From DAOTWA01 sp963702935 (GTDB lineage: Bacteria; Chloroflexota; Anaerolineae; Anaerolineales; Anaerolineaceae), in the NCBI GenBank assembly GCA_963702935.1, contig OY969772.1:806001-870000 (forward strand): a stretch of DNA of 64,000 bases, in the 5' to 3' direction. Of the stretch, positions 16,742-26,000 are shown one piece after another. Under the pieces are notes generated by a model. It was not told the origin of the DNA. It did no database searches and was given only the letters and a program-made list of their open reading frames with translations. How positions within the stretch are numbered: position 1 is the stretch's first letter; every line of letters starts with the position of its first letter. The position numbers were made by a program, and so were the translations under genes.

Positions 16742-17695
16742 TTATGCCGGCACAAAAGCCGGATTGAAAGGCTGCTGATCCCGGATCATGGCGTTCAGGA
16801 TGGTCAGGAATTTGCGCATACACGCCACCAAAGCCACCTTTTTGAGCTTGCCTTGCTGCAATAAGCGTTGATAAAAGGGTTTGATGAGCACATTGGAACG
16901 CGTGGCAGCCAGGGTGGCCATGTACAGCACTTTTCTCACATCTGCTCGTCCGCCCTTGATCCTTCGTTTTCCACGTCGCCGGCCGCTGTCATCATTGAAA
17001 GGCGCCACTCCGACCAAAGCAGCGATCTTCTTGCGGTCTAGCTGTCCCAGTTCAGGGAGGCCGGAGAGCAGCTTGGCGCACAACACCGGGCCGACCCCCT
17101 TAGCGCTGCGCAAGAGGGCTTCCTTCTCTTGGAAGTGGGGAATTTGGTGGATTTGGTCCTCGATTTGCCGGTCCAGATCGGCCACTTCTTTTTCCAACCA
17201 GGTGAGATGTTCTTCGACTTTGGGGCGCAGCGACAAGCAGGTGCTGGCCAGGTGGTTCTTCTCGTCCACCAGCATGTCGAGTAATTGCCGGCGACGCACC
17301 ATCCAGGCATTTAACTCCTGCTCTGCCTCTCCAGGTAGCTGGGAAGCGGGCGGTTTGACGGCTTCGCCGAAGCGGGCCAACAGGCGGGCATCCAACTTAT
17401 CGGTCTTGGCTAATAAACCAATCGAACGGGCAAAATCCCGCACCCGTGCCGGATGCACCAGGGCAAACGGCAACCCGGCCGCAAAGAGCTCCGTGATGAG
17501 AGCTGTCTCCAGCCCACCGGTGGATTCAACGATGATCAAAGCCGGCTGGAGGGCTTGCAAGCGTTGGAGCGTACGCCCGATGCCGGCTGCATCATTGCCT
17601 GCCTGCCAATATTCACCGTCTTGGCCCATCGCCACGTCGAGCTGGGTCTTGGACACATCCACACCCACGTACACAGCAGATCGATTCTCAAGCAT
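16742..17695 (-). CDS. IS110/IS1111-type transposase (DEDD)
   Basis: 317 residues. The N-terminal RuvC-like DEDD domain shows VYVGVDVSKTQLDVA, IIVESTGG and KTDKLDARLLARF. A central coiled coil (about 130-190) is followed by the helix-hairpin-like GVGPVLCAKLLSGLPELG and the C-terminal Tnp domain with the conserved serine region GVAPFNDDSGRRRGKRRIKGG. All catalytic motifs are present and the frame is intact, so the enzyme may be active. ATG 17695 is chosen over 17779 because GAGGTG lies 7 nt upstream and homologues begin just before VGVDVSK. The C-terminal KKVALVACMRKFLTILNAM is typical of the IS1111-like branch. Confidence 0.93.
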   Translation of the reverse strand: MLENRSAVYVGVDVSKTQLDVAMGQDGEYWQAGNDAAGIGRTLQRLQALQPALIIVESTGGLETALITELFAAGLPFALVHPARVRDFARSIGLLAKTDKLDARLLARFGEAVKPPASQLPGEAEQELNAWMVRRRQLLDMLVDEKNHLASTCLSLRPKVEEHLTWLEKEVADLDRQIEDQIHQIPHFQEKEALLRSAKGVGPVLCAKLLSGLPELGQLDRKKIAALVGVAPFNDDSGRRRGKRRIKGGRADVRKVLYMATLAATRSNVLIKPFYQRLLQQGKLKKVALVACMRKFLTILNAMIRDQQPFNPAFVPA

Positions 17696-17714
17696 TTCAC
17701 ACCTCGCTAGCTGT

Positions 17715-17860
17715 ATAATCAAAGGGACCCGTTCTAGCTTGGATACGGGCTCAAAGCCCACGCAACTGTTCGGGTTCATTTGGCTTAGGGCACGACGACC
17801 ATGCTCTGTGACGGTCTACACGGACCAAGACGCGTGAGCGGACTGCCGTGCCCTTCACCA
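17715..17860 (-). ncRNA. Candidate IS110 bridge RNA in the non-coding end
   Basis: On the transposase strand this ~145-nt stretch folds into two units. One is an outer stem AGGGCACG/CGTGCCCT (17847-17854 with 17787-17794) enclosing about 50 nt. The other is a stem (17771-17775 with 17727-17731) enclosing a tight hairpin GGGCT-CAA-AGCCC (17747-17759). Position (between element end and transposase start), size and a two-loop layout resemble the bridge RNA of IS621-type elements. The guide loops were not resolved by eye. IS1111-like elements usually carry it at the other end, but that end is only ~20 nt here. Confidence 0.5.
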
Positions 17861-17950
17861 TTTTACTGCCGCTCTTTGAATATACTAGACGCGGAGTCCA
17901 CAGAGTTTATCAAACCTGAATTCGGGATTGAGGAAAGGTGAAAGCATCAA

Positions 17951-18039
17951 ACCACCAAGAACACCAAGATCACCAAGTTTTTTATCATTTTTGTTCTAAA
18001 ATCTTAGGTTTTCTTGGTGTGCTTTGTGTCCTTGGTGGT
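17951..18039. repeat. 9-nt-periodic inverted repeat (CACCAAG type)
   Basis: Left arm: three 9-nt units ACCACCAAG, AACACCAAG, ATCACCAAG (17951-17977). Right arm: CTTGGTGTG, CTTTGTGTC, CTTGGTGGT (18013-18039), its imperfect reverse complement. AT-rich loop of about 35 nt. A second element of this design is at 52668-52748. Non-coding. Confidence 0.85.
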
Positions 18040-18106
18040 AGAAATCTTTATACCTGGATGAACGTTATCTAGGTCTTCTCTGCGACCTGTATATCTCTGT
18101 GGTGAG

Positions 18107-19216
18107 CTAGAAGAATCTCCCCCACAGATATTCGGCGATCTGGTCGGCGCCGTTGGGCTCCTGCCGCTGGATGCGCGGGAGATCCAGCAGACGGGAGATG
18201 CTCCCGGCCCAATTGCCGTTCTGCAAAACGTCCGCGGTGATCTCGAAGCCCGGCATGTGCCCCTCGACGAAGGCCGCCAGCACCGGCGACTCGCGGAAGC
18301 GCTCGCGGGTGATATACCCGAAAGGGATGCCGGCGTAATAGGTCTCGGCCAGGGTGCTGTAGCCCACCTTGCCCACCACCGCGTCACTGGCCGCCACCAG
18401 GTCGGGGTGGAAGAACTGGCTGTGGTGTGGCAGCAGCACCAGGCGCCCGCGCCTCTCTACGGTGGAGACGCCGTTGCCCGGCACCAGGAAATAAACGTCC
18501 TCCCGGTCAGGCAGCTCCCGCGCGAAGGCGCCGTCCGACGGCACGCCGCCCATGCTGACCAGCACCAGGCGCGCTTCCGGCGGGACGCCGAGCCTGCTCC
18601 GCACCTCGCCGCGCGCCAGGCGTGGCTCGCGCCGGGCCGGGCCGGCCAACAGATCCGCCCCACCGGGAGCGCACACCGGCTCGGTCTGGATGTGGGCGTC
18701 CGCCGCCGCGAACGCTTCTCTCAGGTAGTCCATCCAACGTCCCAGGCGCGGCTCCGCCGCCAGGTAGCCGGCGTAGATCCAGTCCCAGGTGAAGTTCTCG
18801 ATCAGCGCGGAAGGCAGGCCGGCGGCGCGCGCCACGGCGATGCCCAGTGGGGCAATGTCGCACACCACCAGGCTGCAATCCAACTGGTGGATGTGCTGCG
18901 CCAGGCCGGAGACCAGCCCGGCGTCGAAGGGCAGAAAGGCCTCGAGCTGGCCGACGGTCAGAGCCAGGTCTTCCTCCAAAGGGGAGGTTTGCGCCACACC
19001 GATATCCGTAAGCAGCTCGTGGTAGCCGAAGGGGAATTCCAGGGAATCCTGGAAGAACCAGGCCGGCACGCGCGTGAAGATCTCGAAGCGTACCGCGGGG
19101 TGGCTGCGCTGCCAGGCCGCCATCACCGCCGAGGAGCGGGCGGCGTGGCCAAAGCCGTGAGGCGAGACGAACCAGGCGATGCGTTTTTGGGGAAGTTTGG
19201 CAGACATGCTCCTCAT
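18107..19216 (-). CDS. GT-B fold glycosyltransferase (MurG/UDP-glycosyltransferase-like)
   Basis: 369 residues, cytoplasmic. The N-terminus WFVSPHGFGHAARSSAVMAA is the glycine/His acceptor loop typical of this family (as in L-arabinokinase-linked and MurG-like transferases). In the C-terminal half, LVLVSMGGVPSDG and GKVGYSTLAETYYAGIPFGYI form the nucleotide-sugar site with the conserved Gly-Ser/Thr-x-x-Glu pattern. It probably transfers a sugar to a lipid or metabolite; no pathway neighbours show which. Two ATGs (19216 and 19207) are possible; GAGGAG sits between them, too near the second, so 19216 is kept with low certainty. It is divergent from the thioesterase gene. Confidence 0.8.
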   Translation of the reverse strand: MRSMSAKLPQKRIAWFVSPHGFGHAARSSAVMAAWQRSHPAVRFEIFTRVPAWFFQDSLEFPFGYHELLTDIGVAQTSPLEEDLALTVGQLEAFLPFDAGLVSGLAQHIHQLDCSLVVCDIAPLGIAVARAAGLPSALIENFTWDWIYAGYLAAEPRLGRWMDYLREAFAAADAHIQTEPVCAPGGADLLAGPARREPRLARGEVRSRLGVPPEARLVLVSMGGVPSDGAFARELPDREDVYFLVPGNGVSTVERRGRLVLLPHHSQFFHPDLVAASDAVVGKVGYSTLAETYYAGIPFGYITRERFRESPVLAAFVEGHMPGFEITADVLQNGNWAGSISRLLDLPRIQRQEPNGADQIAEYLWGRFF

Positions 19217-19244
19217 TGTATCAAAAGATCAGGAGGACTGACCC

Positions 19245-19273
19245 TGGACAATCCCTCTCAGCCGGGTTATATT
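19245..19273 (+). promoter_or_regulatory. Sigma-70 type promoter for the 19321 gene
   Basis: TGGACA (19245-19250), 17-nt spacer, TATATT (19268-19273), with GGAGGG before ATG 19321. Confidence 0.55.
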
Positions 19274-19320
19274 GATTTAGGCCTAATCGTTCTCCAATCT
19301 TCGGAACCGCGGAGGGAATT

Positions 19321-19743
19321 ATGGACGTGCTGACCTTCACCACCCACCATCTCGTAAAAAGCGAAGACCTGAATCACCACGGCACCTTATTTGCCGGGCG
19401 CAACGCGGAATGGTTCGTCGAGGCCGGCTTCATCGCCGCCGCCGGACTAGTGCCCCCTGAAAACGTCGTCTGCCTCAAGATCCACGGCATGAGCTTCACC
19501 CGCCCGGTGCACCTGGGCGAGATCGTCGATTTCGACAGCAAGATCATCTTCACCGGCCGCACCCGCATGATCGCCTCGATCAGAATGAACGTCAAGGGCT
19601 TCGAAGTGGTGCACGGCTTCATCACCTTCATCCACGTGGACGCCCAGGGCCACCCCCAGCCACATGGAATCCTCATCGAGCCTTCCTCGCCGGAGGATAT
19701 CGTCCTGCAAGAAAAGGCCAAACAACTCTCCACCACCGACTGA
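19321..19743 (+). CDS. Hotdog-fold acyl-CoA thioesterase (YciA-like)
   Basis: 140 residues, one hotdog domain. The signature DLNHHGTLFAGRNAEWFVEAGFIAA (seen in acyl-CoA hydrolases as N-x-x-G-x-x-F-G/A-G) and the strand pairs around FTRPVHLGEIVDFDSKI and GRTRMIASIRM fit cytosolic acyl-CoA thioesterases. It would hydrolyse acyl-CoA to free acid and CoA; chain length is not predictable. A clear promoter and a GGAGGG site support the start. The gene stands alone. Confidence 0.88.
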   Translation: MDVLTFTTHHLVKSEDLNHHGTLFAGRNAEWFVEAGFIAAAGLVPPENVVCLKIHGMSFTRPVHLGEIVDFDSKIIFTGRTRMIASIRMNVKGFEVVHGFITFIHVDAQGHPQPHGILIEPSSPEDIVLQEKAKQLSTTD

Positions 19744-20037
19744 CGAACGTCTCTGGCAAGATATCAAAATCCTGGGCCAAAGCTGCGAGGGTGTATTGAC
19801 CAAGCAAAACTGCGTTCTATAACCCACTGCCTTAGCAATCAAACAAAACCTTTCTTCACTTTGGGTAACTCAAAAGTGATCAATTGGACTCGCACTTCTC
19901 CCATATTTAAAATTAGTGGTGGAACGCTATTCTTGTTTGCCCTTTGCAAACCTTAGTAAAACACTTCTATCCAGATTCCCACTCGATCAGGCGGAGTGAT
20001 GGTGATCGTCTTGACCTGATCAATAGCAAATTTGGTT
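19744..20037. other. Intergenic, nothing identified
   Basis: A 294-bp gap between convergent genes. No hairpin, repeat or small ORF with a ribosome site was seen. It is more AT-rich than the left flank, marking the edge of the low-GC TIR-TPR gene. Confidence 0.4.
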
Positions 20038-21252
20038 TCATCTGTCCTCGCCCGCTCCTAACTTTAGTTGAGCTTCAGAAATAAGGGAAACGAATTTCGG
20101 GTTATTGCTTATCTCAAAAAACAACGGGTCCTTTAGTGCACGAGGCAAACATTTCGGGTCGTATTCTATGGATTTCTGAAGAAACTCCAAGGCAATATCT
20201 TCATGCTGTAAATTAGCATAAGCAAGCGCTAAACAGTAGAAGTCGACGCCATCTTTGGGTTGAATATCTTTACACATTTCAAGCTCTTTTGAAGAGCCAA
20301 TAACGTCGTTGCTTTTATTTAATATTATTGCCTTAATCGCAGATGCACAGAGATAATCGCCCTTTTCAAGGGCTATGTTTATGTCCACAAGAGCATTATC
20401 CAAATTGTTAGTAACCACCCAAGTAGTGGCCTTTAGACGATGACCCTCTCTGTGTTTTGGGCTTTCCTCAATAATCTTATTTCCATCCTCAAGAGCAAGG
20501 TCGTATTTGCCTCTAAAATAATTTGCCAATAGTCGGCTTGTGAGATAAATCTTACGATTACTTGCAAACTGGGTTAGTTCAATAGCCTTTGTCAAAGGAG
20601 TTATTGCCTCATCAAATCTCCCCAAGTTAGTTAGCGTTCTTCCATAAAGCCCAAAAGTTGATATATCATCGGGATCTAAATGTAGAGCGATTCTAAGCTT
20701 TTTGTGAGCTTCTGAATAGTTTTTGGCCTTAAACTCATTCCGAGCAATTCTTGTAAGTTCTCTTGCGTAATTTATCGCCTCTCTCTCGCTCTCAAAGGAA
20801 AAATCACCTAATGCTGGCGGTTTAATCTCGCCAAAAAGCCATTGAAGTAAAACCGCGAAACTCGCATCATAATCTGCGTCATTCCTGAAATCTAAGTAAC
20901 GATGATCGGATAAATATGTCGAGGTTCTCTTCCCTTCTCGAAAAATTGGGATGATTCTGAAACCATTTGGATCACTCATGCGGCGCGCATTGGAAATCTC
21001 CATCTCAAATGCTAATGCACCTTTCCCCGATTCAACGGCTTTGACTGCTTTAGGCGTAATGATAAACAAGACAAAGTCGCATTCTCGAATTCCGCGAGCC
21101 ATATAATTCGAAAAAGACCCACCAGGACCTACTTCATATTTATCGAGTTTTGCATCGATTCCCACATTTCGAAGGTCTCTGTATAGTTTCTCCACCCATT
21201 GGTTACGTTTGACATCTTGATGCTTATATGAGATAAACACCTCCAGCGTCAT
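20038..21252 (-). CDS. TIR/SEFIR-TPR protein
   Basis: 404 residues. Residues 1-150 form a TIR-like (SEFIR-type) domain: LEVFISYKHQDVKRNQWVE, LDKYEVGPGGSFSNYM, CDFVLFIITPKAV, then AFEMEISNARRM with a candidate catalytic Glu, and RIIPIFREG. The rest is a TPR array (ALHLDPDDISTFGLYGRTLT, ...LGRFDEAITPLTKAIELT, ...LALAYANLQHEDIALEFLQ). TIR/SEFIR domains fused to TPRs act as NADases or signalling modules, in several cases in phage defence. The gene is visibly AT-rich compared with all neighbours, a sign of horizontal acquisition. ATG 21252 is chosen because GGAGGG lies 6 nt upstream; GTG 21267 is the alternative. No partner effector gene is adjacent. Confidence 0.85.
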   Translation of the reverse strand: MTLEVFISYKHQDVKRNQWVEKLYRDLRNVGIDAKLDKYEVGPGGSFSNYMARGIRECDFVLFIITPKAVKAVESGKGALAFEMEISNARRMSDPNGFRIIPIFREGKRTSTYLSDHRYLDFRNDADYDASFAVLLQWLFGEIKPPALGDFSFESEREAINYARELTRIARNEFKAKNYSEAHKKLRIALHLDPDDISTFGLYGRTLTNLGRFDEAITPLTKAIELTQFASNRKIYLTSRLLANYFRGKYDLALEDGNKIIEESPKHREGHRLKATTWVVTNNLDNALVDINIALEKGDYLCASAIKAIILNKSNDVIGSSKELEMCKDIQPKDGVDFYCLALAYANLQHEDIALEFLQKSIEYDPKCLPRALKDPLFFEISNNPKFVSLISEAQLKLGAGEDR

Positions 21253-21355
21253 GTGGCCCTCCCTCACTTTCTCTTATCCGTACGCGAAAGATCATTTCAC
21301 AGTTCAATGATTTCATCCATCATTATCTACTGCAAACGGAAGAGGCATTCAAGCA

Positions 21356-21643
21356 TCACGGACGGCTATTTTGATACACCGCGTCCGCTTTCACCTGTCT
21401 ATAACGGCTGGCAGAGAAATTGCATTTGTTGGCTTGCACCTGCTCCTTTGCCTCCCAAAACTGGTGGGGGAGATGGCCAAGCTCGGCTTGAAGGGATAAT
21501 ATTCTGGATTCGGTATCCGCTAGTCGGGATTGGGCAATGGCAAGATGGAAATCGGGATTTCGTGGTTTGGGCACCCATCCACCATGCGCATCTAAACCAC
21601 CCAGCGCAAGTGGTTGAAGATACCCTTCGCAAACTATACACAC
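21356..21643 (-). pseudogene. Possible remnant of a type I N6-adenine methylase (HsdM) C-terminus
   Basis: A 95-codon open frame ends in a coiled coil (SRLADTESRILSLQAELG) and KCNFSASRYRQVKAD. The latter resembles the 'DLSxSRYR' motif near the end of HsdM-type methylases. No catalytic part (NPPY) is present and the opposite strand is also open, so it may be chance. The remaining parts of 21253-21779 hold no other recognisable gene. Confidence 0.25.
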
Positions 21644-21779
21644 GTTGGGGCACTTCTTTGGTCATTACAGTCAGACTTGGAGCCACAAATATCCACTTGC
21701 CATCGCCTAAAATCGCTCAAACAGGCTTTTCGCTCCATATCAGGAGTTTATCCCGTCCAGGTAAAGTTTATAGCACGTT

Positions 21780-22778
21780 CTAGGTTTTTCCCAACTCTTG
21801 CCAGAAATCTTCCAGCGCCTTAGCCGTCTCGGCCGGCTTCTCGAAGTGCGGCAGCCCCAGCGTGCCCGCGATGCGCACAGCGCGCCAGCGGGAATTGGCC
21901 TTCAGGATATCGGGGAGGGCATCGAAGCTCGTATAAGCGTCGCGGTCGTACAACACCAGAGTGGGCACTTCCAGGATGGCATAGGCGATCTCGCGGATAT
22001 TGCGCGAGAACAGCCGCCCGCTGAGAAAATGCAGCGGGACGATCTCTGCGCCCGGCTGGTGCGAGGCCGCGTAGGCGTAATCGACGAGGCCGGGGGCCAC
22101 CGGCCCGCTGAAGCTCTTGCTCAAGAAGAAGGCGATGCTGGCGCGCGTCGCAATCAGGTCGAACAAGGCGCGCGACCAGAAGGGCACGCTCAGGAGCCTG
22201 TGCAGCCCGTCGCCCGTCCGCCCGGCGCGGCCTGCCCGGTACGAGCGCCTGGACGTCTTGCTCCCCAGCCCGGAGGGCGAGATCAGCGCCAGCGAGTGGA
22301 ACAGCTCGGGGCGGGTCACCGCCGCGCGCGCCGCGAACTCACAGCTCAGGGACAGCGCCACCACGTCTGCCTGCTCGCCCACCTGCGTTTCCAGCAGGTC
22401 CAGGAGGGCCTCTTCGAAGGTGTGCGGGGTGTATTCGCGCGGCTTGCGCTCCGAGAAACCGTAACCGGGTAAATCGAGGGCGAACACCGGCCGGTGGGTG
22501 CGGTAGAGGTCGAAGAGCGGGCGCATCTCGTAGGCGCTGGCCGCCGCGTTGACGCTGTGCAGCAGCACCAGCGGCCGCCCGGAAGCCTGACGCTCCACGT
22601 AATAATTCAAGCGCCCGGCGCTCTTGCTGAAGAAGGCCACGCGCTCCGCCGGGATGGCGTCCGGCAGGGGCAGGCGGTGATCGATGAACAGGCGGCTGTA
22701 GAGCGCCCAGCCTCCCGCGGCCGCCAGAACGGCTCCACCCAAACCGCCCAGCGCGGGCGCAAGGAAGTCTTTCTTCAT
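21780..22778 (-). CDS. Alpha/beta hydrolase, membrane-anchored
   Basis: 332 residues. A short N-terminal hydrophobic segment (about 8-30; ALGGLGGAVLAAAGGWALY) could anchor it. The hydrolase core has the oxyanion strand PLVLLHSVNAAASAYEM, the strand FALDLPGYGFSERKP, the nucleophile elbow VVALSLSCEFAARAA (Ser in A-L-S-L-S), an acid in VLYDRDAY and His near GLPHFEKP. The substrate is unknown. ATG 22778 is used because GAGG lies upstream and it precedes the hydrophobic segment; an earlier ATG at 22805 is less likely. Monocistronic, convergent with nothing obvious. Confidence 0.87.
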   Translation of the reverse strand: MKKDFLAPALGGLGGAVLAAAGGWALYSRLFIDHRLPLPDAIPAERVAFFSKSAGRLNYYVERQASGRPLVLLHSVNAAASAYEMRPLFDLYRTHRPVFALDLPGYGFSERKPREYTPHTFEEALLDLLETQVGEQADVVALSLSCEFAARAAVTRPELFHSLALISPSGLGSKTSRRSYRAGRAGRTGDGLHRLLSVPFWSRALFDLIATRASIAFFLSKSFSGPVAPGLVDYAYAASHQPGAEIVPLHFLSGRLFSRNIREIAYAILEVPTLVLYDRDAYTSFDALPDILKANSRWRAVRIAGTLGLPHFEKPAETAKALEDFWQELGKT

Positions 22779-23003
22779 ACCAGCCTCAGATCGTTTTGGG
22801 GTCATACGTCACCTCCAGGCTCATTATAGGACATCCCGGCTCCCCTGCAAACCCTTCGCCGGGAACTGCCCGCGGCGCTCCTTTCAAAACCGTTAACCCT
22901 TGCAGGCAAAGTTGGGGGCCCTAAAACCACCTTTTAGACATATAATGGAAAAAATCTCCATATCGTTACTTATAACTACCTATATTACCAATAGCCGCCC
23001 ACC

Positions 23004-26000
23004 ATGAAACCTTCCCTTCACCTCGTCTCTCTGCTCTCCCGCATTTCAGGTACTGTGCTGGTCGTTCTGCTCGTCGGGGAGCTGATCTCCCCCGCTCTGC
23101 CGGCCCAGGCAGCCGCAGCCTTGGCCGTTACCCCGCTCGCCTGGAACATAACAGGGCTGGACAGCAATGACGTGACCTCCGGCCCCAATCATTTTCCGGT
23201 GGGGGCGCGCGTGTGCAACACCGGCGATGTGGCGGCCGCCAACGTCAAGTCCTCTTTCGATTGGACCTCCAGCGACGCCTATATCGACCTGCGCGCCGGG
23301 ACGAGCACCGCCTATACTGCCGACGGCGTAAGCCTGGACCCCGGGCAATGCACGGATTTCTATTACGAGGTGGAAATCACCCGCAATGCAGCCGCTTATG
23401 ACCATACCCGGCGTTACGTCATCACGGCCGCGGCGGATGGCGGACTCAGCGGCAGTACGCCCACCCCTCGAGAGATTTACGTCGAGCATCTCATCTCGCA
23501 AAACCGCAATTCCGTCACCAACGTAAAATTAGACGGCGTCTCGATCCCCAACGGCGGCACGATGGCGCTGACGGTCGGGAATACTTACACCATCGAGCTG
23601 GACGGCGGCACGGCTACCAACGGCTACAACCAGCTCGAGAGCTTCATCAGTCTGCCGAACACAGTTTTTCAGATCCTCTCCGTCAGCTCGACTTACTCGG
23701 TAAGCAGCCTTGGCTCCCCGATTTCCCTGTTGTACGCCGATTTATGCGGTTGGGATAACAACCCCACCAGCCCCACCTATCGCTCTTGCATCGGCAGCGA
23801 TGGGAAATCGGGCGGCACAGTCGCGACCACCTACCAGATCAAGATCATCGGAGGAGGAGGCACCAGCCAGAGCCTCAACACTCTGCTCTACGATTTCTCA
23901 GGCAGCAGCTTTCACTATAACAGCGATTTCTCATCTTCAGCTCGAACGGCCTCCATTATCGATCCTACCCAGGTGACCTTCTCGAAAGCCTTTTCACCCG
24001 CCTCGGCGGTGGCCGGGGGCTCTTCCACGCTGATCTTTACCCTGGCCAATCCGACGCCCTCCACTCTCACGGGGATTCATTTTACGGACGATTTGCCGGC
24101 TTCGCCGGGAGCCATGACCGTGGCCAACCCTCCCCATGCAGCCACGTCCGGTTGCGGCGCACCAACTTTCTCGCCTACGTCAGGGGACAGCTCGATCTCG
24201 TTCGCGGACGGCAGCATTGCGCCCAACAGTATCTGCACGGTCAGCGTCAGCGTCTCCATCCCTTCCACGCCCACCACGGGCACTTACGCCAACACAAGCA
24301 ACTCACTCTACATTGGCTCAGTCGACACGGGCCATACCGCCAACGCCGATCTGGAGCTTACCACCACCGCTGCCGGGACGGGGATCTGCGGGCTGACGCT
24401 GGCTAAATGGACCCTGCCCAGCAACGATACCACTCCTCCCACGCCAACGACACTGGCCGATAACGTGAGCGTCGCAGCCGCCTCCGCCGGGCAGGGGCTT
24501 ACCGGACAGCTCGACACCTCCAGCGGGAACCCGATTGGGTCTTTGCAGTTGTATGGTTGGCCCAAGAGCGGCCCCATCGTCACAGGGACCTCTCCTTATT
24601 ACCAATTTGCCATAGATACCAGCCAATATACGCAAGTCAAAATGCAGTTCGACGCGCAGAGGAAGTCCAACGGGCCTGACAACGTTTTCATTTACTACAG
24701 CGCCAATGGGAGCACCTGGACGCAAGAAAATAGCACCGCGATAAACGCGTCCACCGGCGCGTTTACGGCTTTTGGTCCCTATGATTTTACCGGGCAGACG
24801 AATGGAAGCGGGGCCACCTATTTCCGCGTTTATGGATGGGGAGCCAACGCGACCAGTCAGGGGAACGACATCAATCTGGATAACGTCGCCTTTACCGGGT
24901 GCGGAGAGCCAGAGCCGTTGACCATCAGCAAGGCCTTCCAGCCGAACCCCATCGCGGTGAACGGCGTCTCCCAACTGACCTTTACCCTGACGAATCCCAA
25001 CAGCGCCCAGCTCAGCGGGGTGCAATTCCAGGATACTTTCCCGGATGGGATGCAAGTCGCGTCCACGCCTGCCGCCAGCACCAGCAATTGTGGGACGCCC
25101 ACCTTCGCTCCGGCGTCGGCGGACACGAGCCTGACCTTCTCCGGGGGGAGCCTCGCGGCCAACGGCACCTGCACGGTCAACGTGAACGTTACGGCGAGCA
25201 CTGCCGGCCCGCACACCAACATCAGCGGCTTCGTCTCCTCTACCGAGAGCGGCACCAACTCAAGCCCCAGCGGCTCCGCCACGGCCTCTTTGACCGCCCT
25301 GCAGCCGCCGGTGCTCGCCAAAGATTTCGCGCCCAATCCGATCTTAACCAACGGGACGAGCACATTAACCTTCGTGGTTACCAACCCCAACCCGGACGAT
25401 AGCCTGCCCAACGTTTCTTTCACAGACACGTTCCCCACTTCGCCGGACGTTATGCAAGTCGCCGGCGCGCCCAACGCTTCGACCTCCGGCTGCGGCGCGC
25501 CGACCTTCTCACCGGTCGCAGGCGCCGGCTCCATCTCATTCTCTAACGGGACGATCGCAGCCGGCGGTCAATGCAGGGTGCAGGTGGACATCACCGCGCC
25601 GGCCACGGGAGATTACGCCAATATCAGCGGGGTAGTATCGGCGACGATTGCAACGGTTACCAGCGAGGGGAACAGCGCTGAGGATACGTTGAAAGTAAAT
25701 GCGCCCCATCCCGGCCTGACCCTCTCGAAGCAGGTCTCAAGCAGCGCCTCGGGGCCCTGGACGCCCTTCGTAGTCGTGTCCCCCGGCGCGGACGTCTACT
25801 ACCGCCTCATCATCGAGAACACAGGGGACGTGCCGCTCAGCTCGATCAGCGTCACCGATCCAGACGTGAGCCTGGCAGGCTGCTCCTGGCCGGGCACACT
25901 GCCGGTGGCCTCCCCCACTCAGGATCCCACGGCGGAATGCACGGTAGGGCCTATCACCGCCCAATTGGGGGATACGCTGAACACGGCCTCGGCGCAGGGC

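Larger units (their letters stand above)
16715..17896 (-). mobile_element. IS110-family insertion element (about 1.18 kb)
   Basis: One transposase gene with a short downstream end (about 20 nt) and a long structured upstream end (about 200 nt). No terminal inverted repeats are seen, as expected for IS110. CTCCG (minus strand) occurs at both proposed edges, 16715-16719 and 17892-17896. Removing the element restores a 9-nt-periodic CACCACGGA-GTCCACAGA sequence of the kind seen elsewhere in this window, which is why I place the ends here. A TTGACA (minus, 16733-16738) lies near the transposase-distal end. Confidence 0.7.

Noticed and set aside
17951..18039. CRISPR array
   Set aside because: Units are only 9 nt, directly adjacent and inverted around a loop; no spacers and no cas genes.
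21253..21783. 176-codon plus-strand frame between the TIR-TPR and hydrolase genes
   Set aside because: No ribosome site, no family resemblance, and both strands are open over the same stretch; composition looks non-coding.
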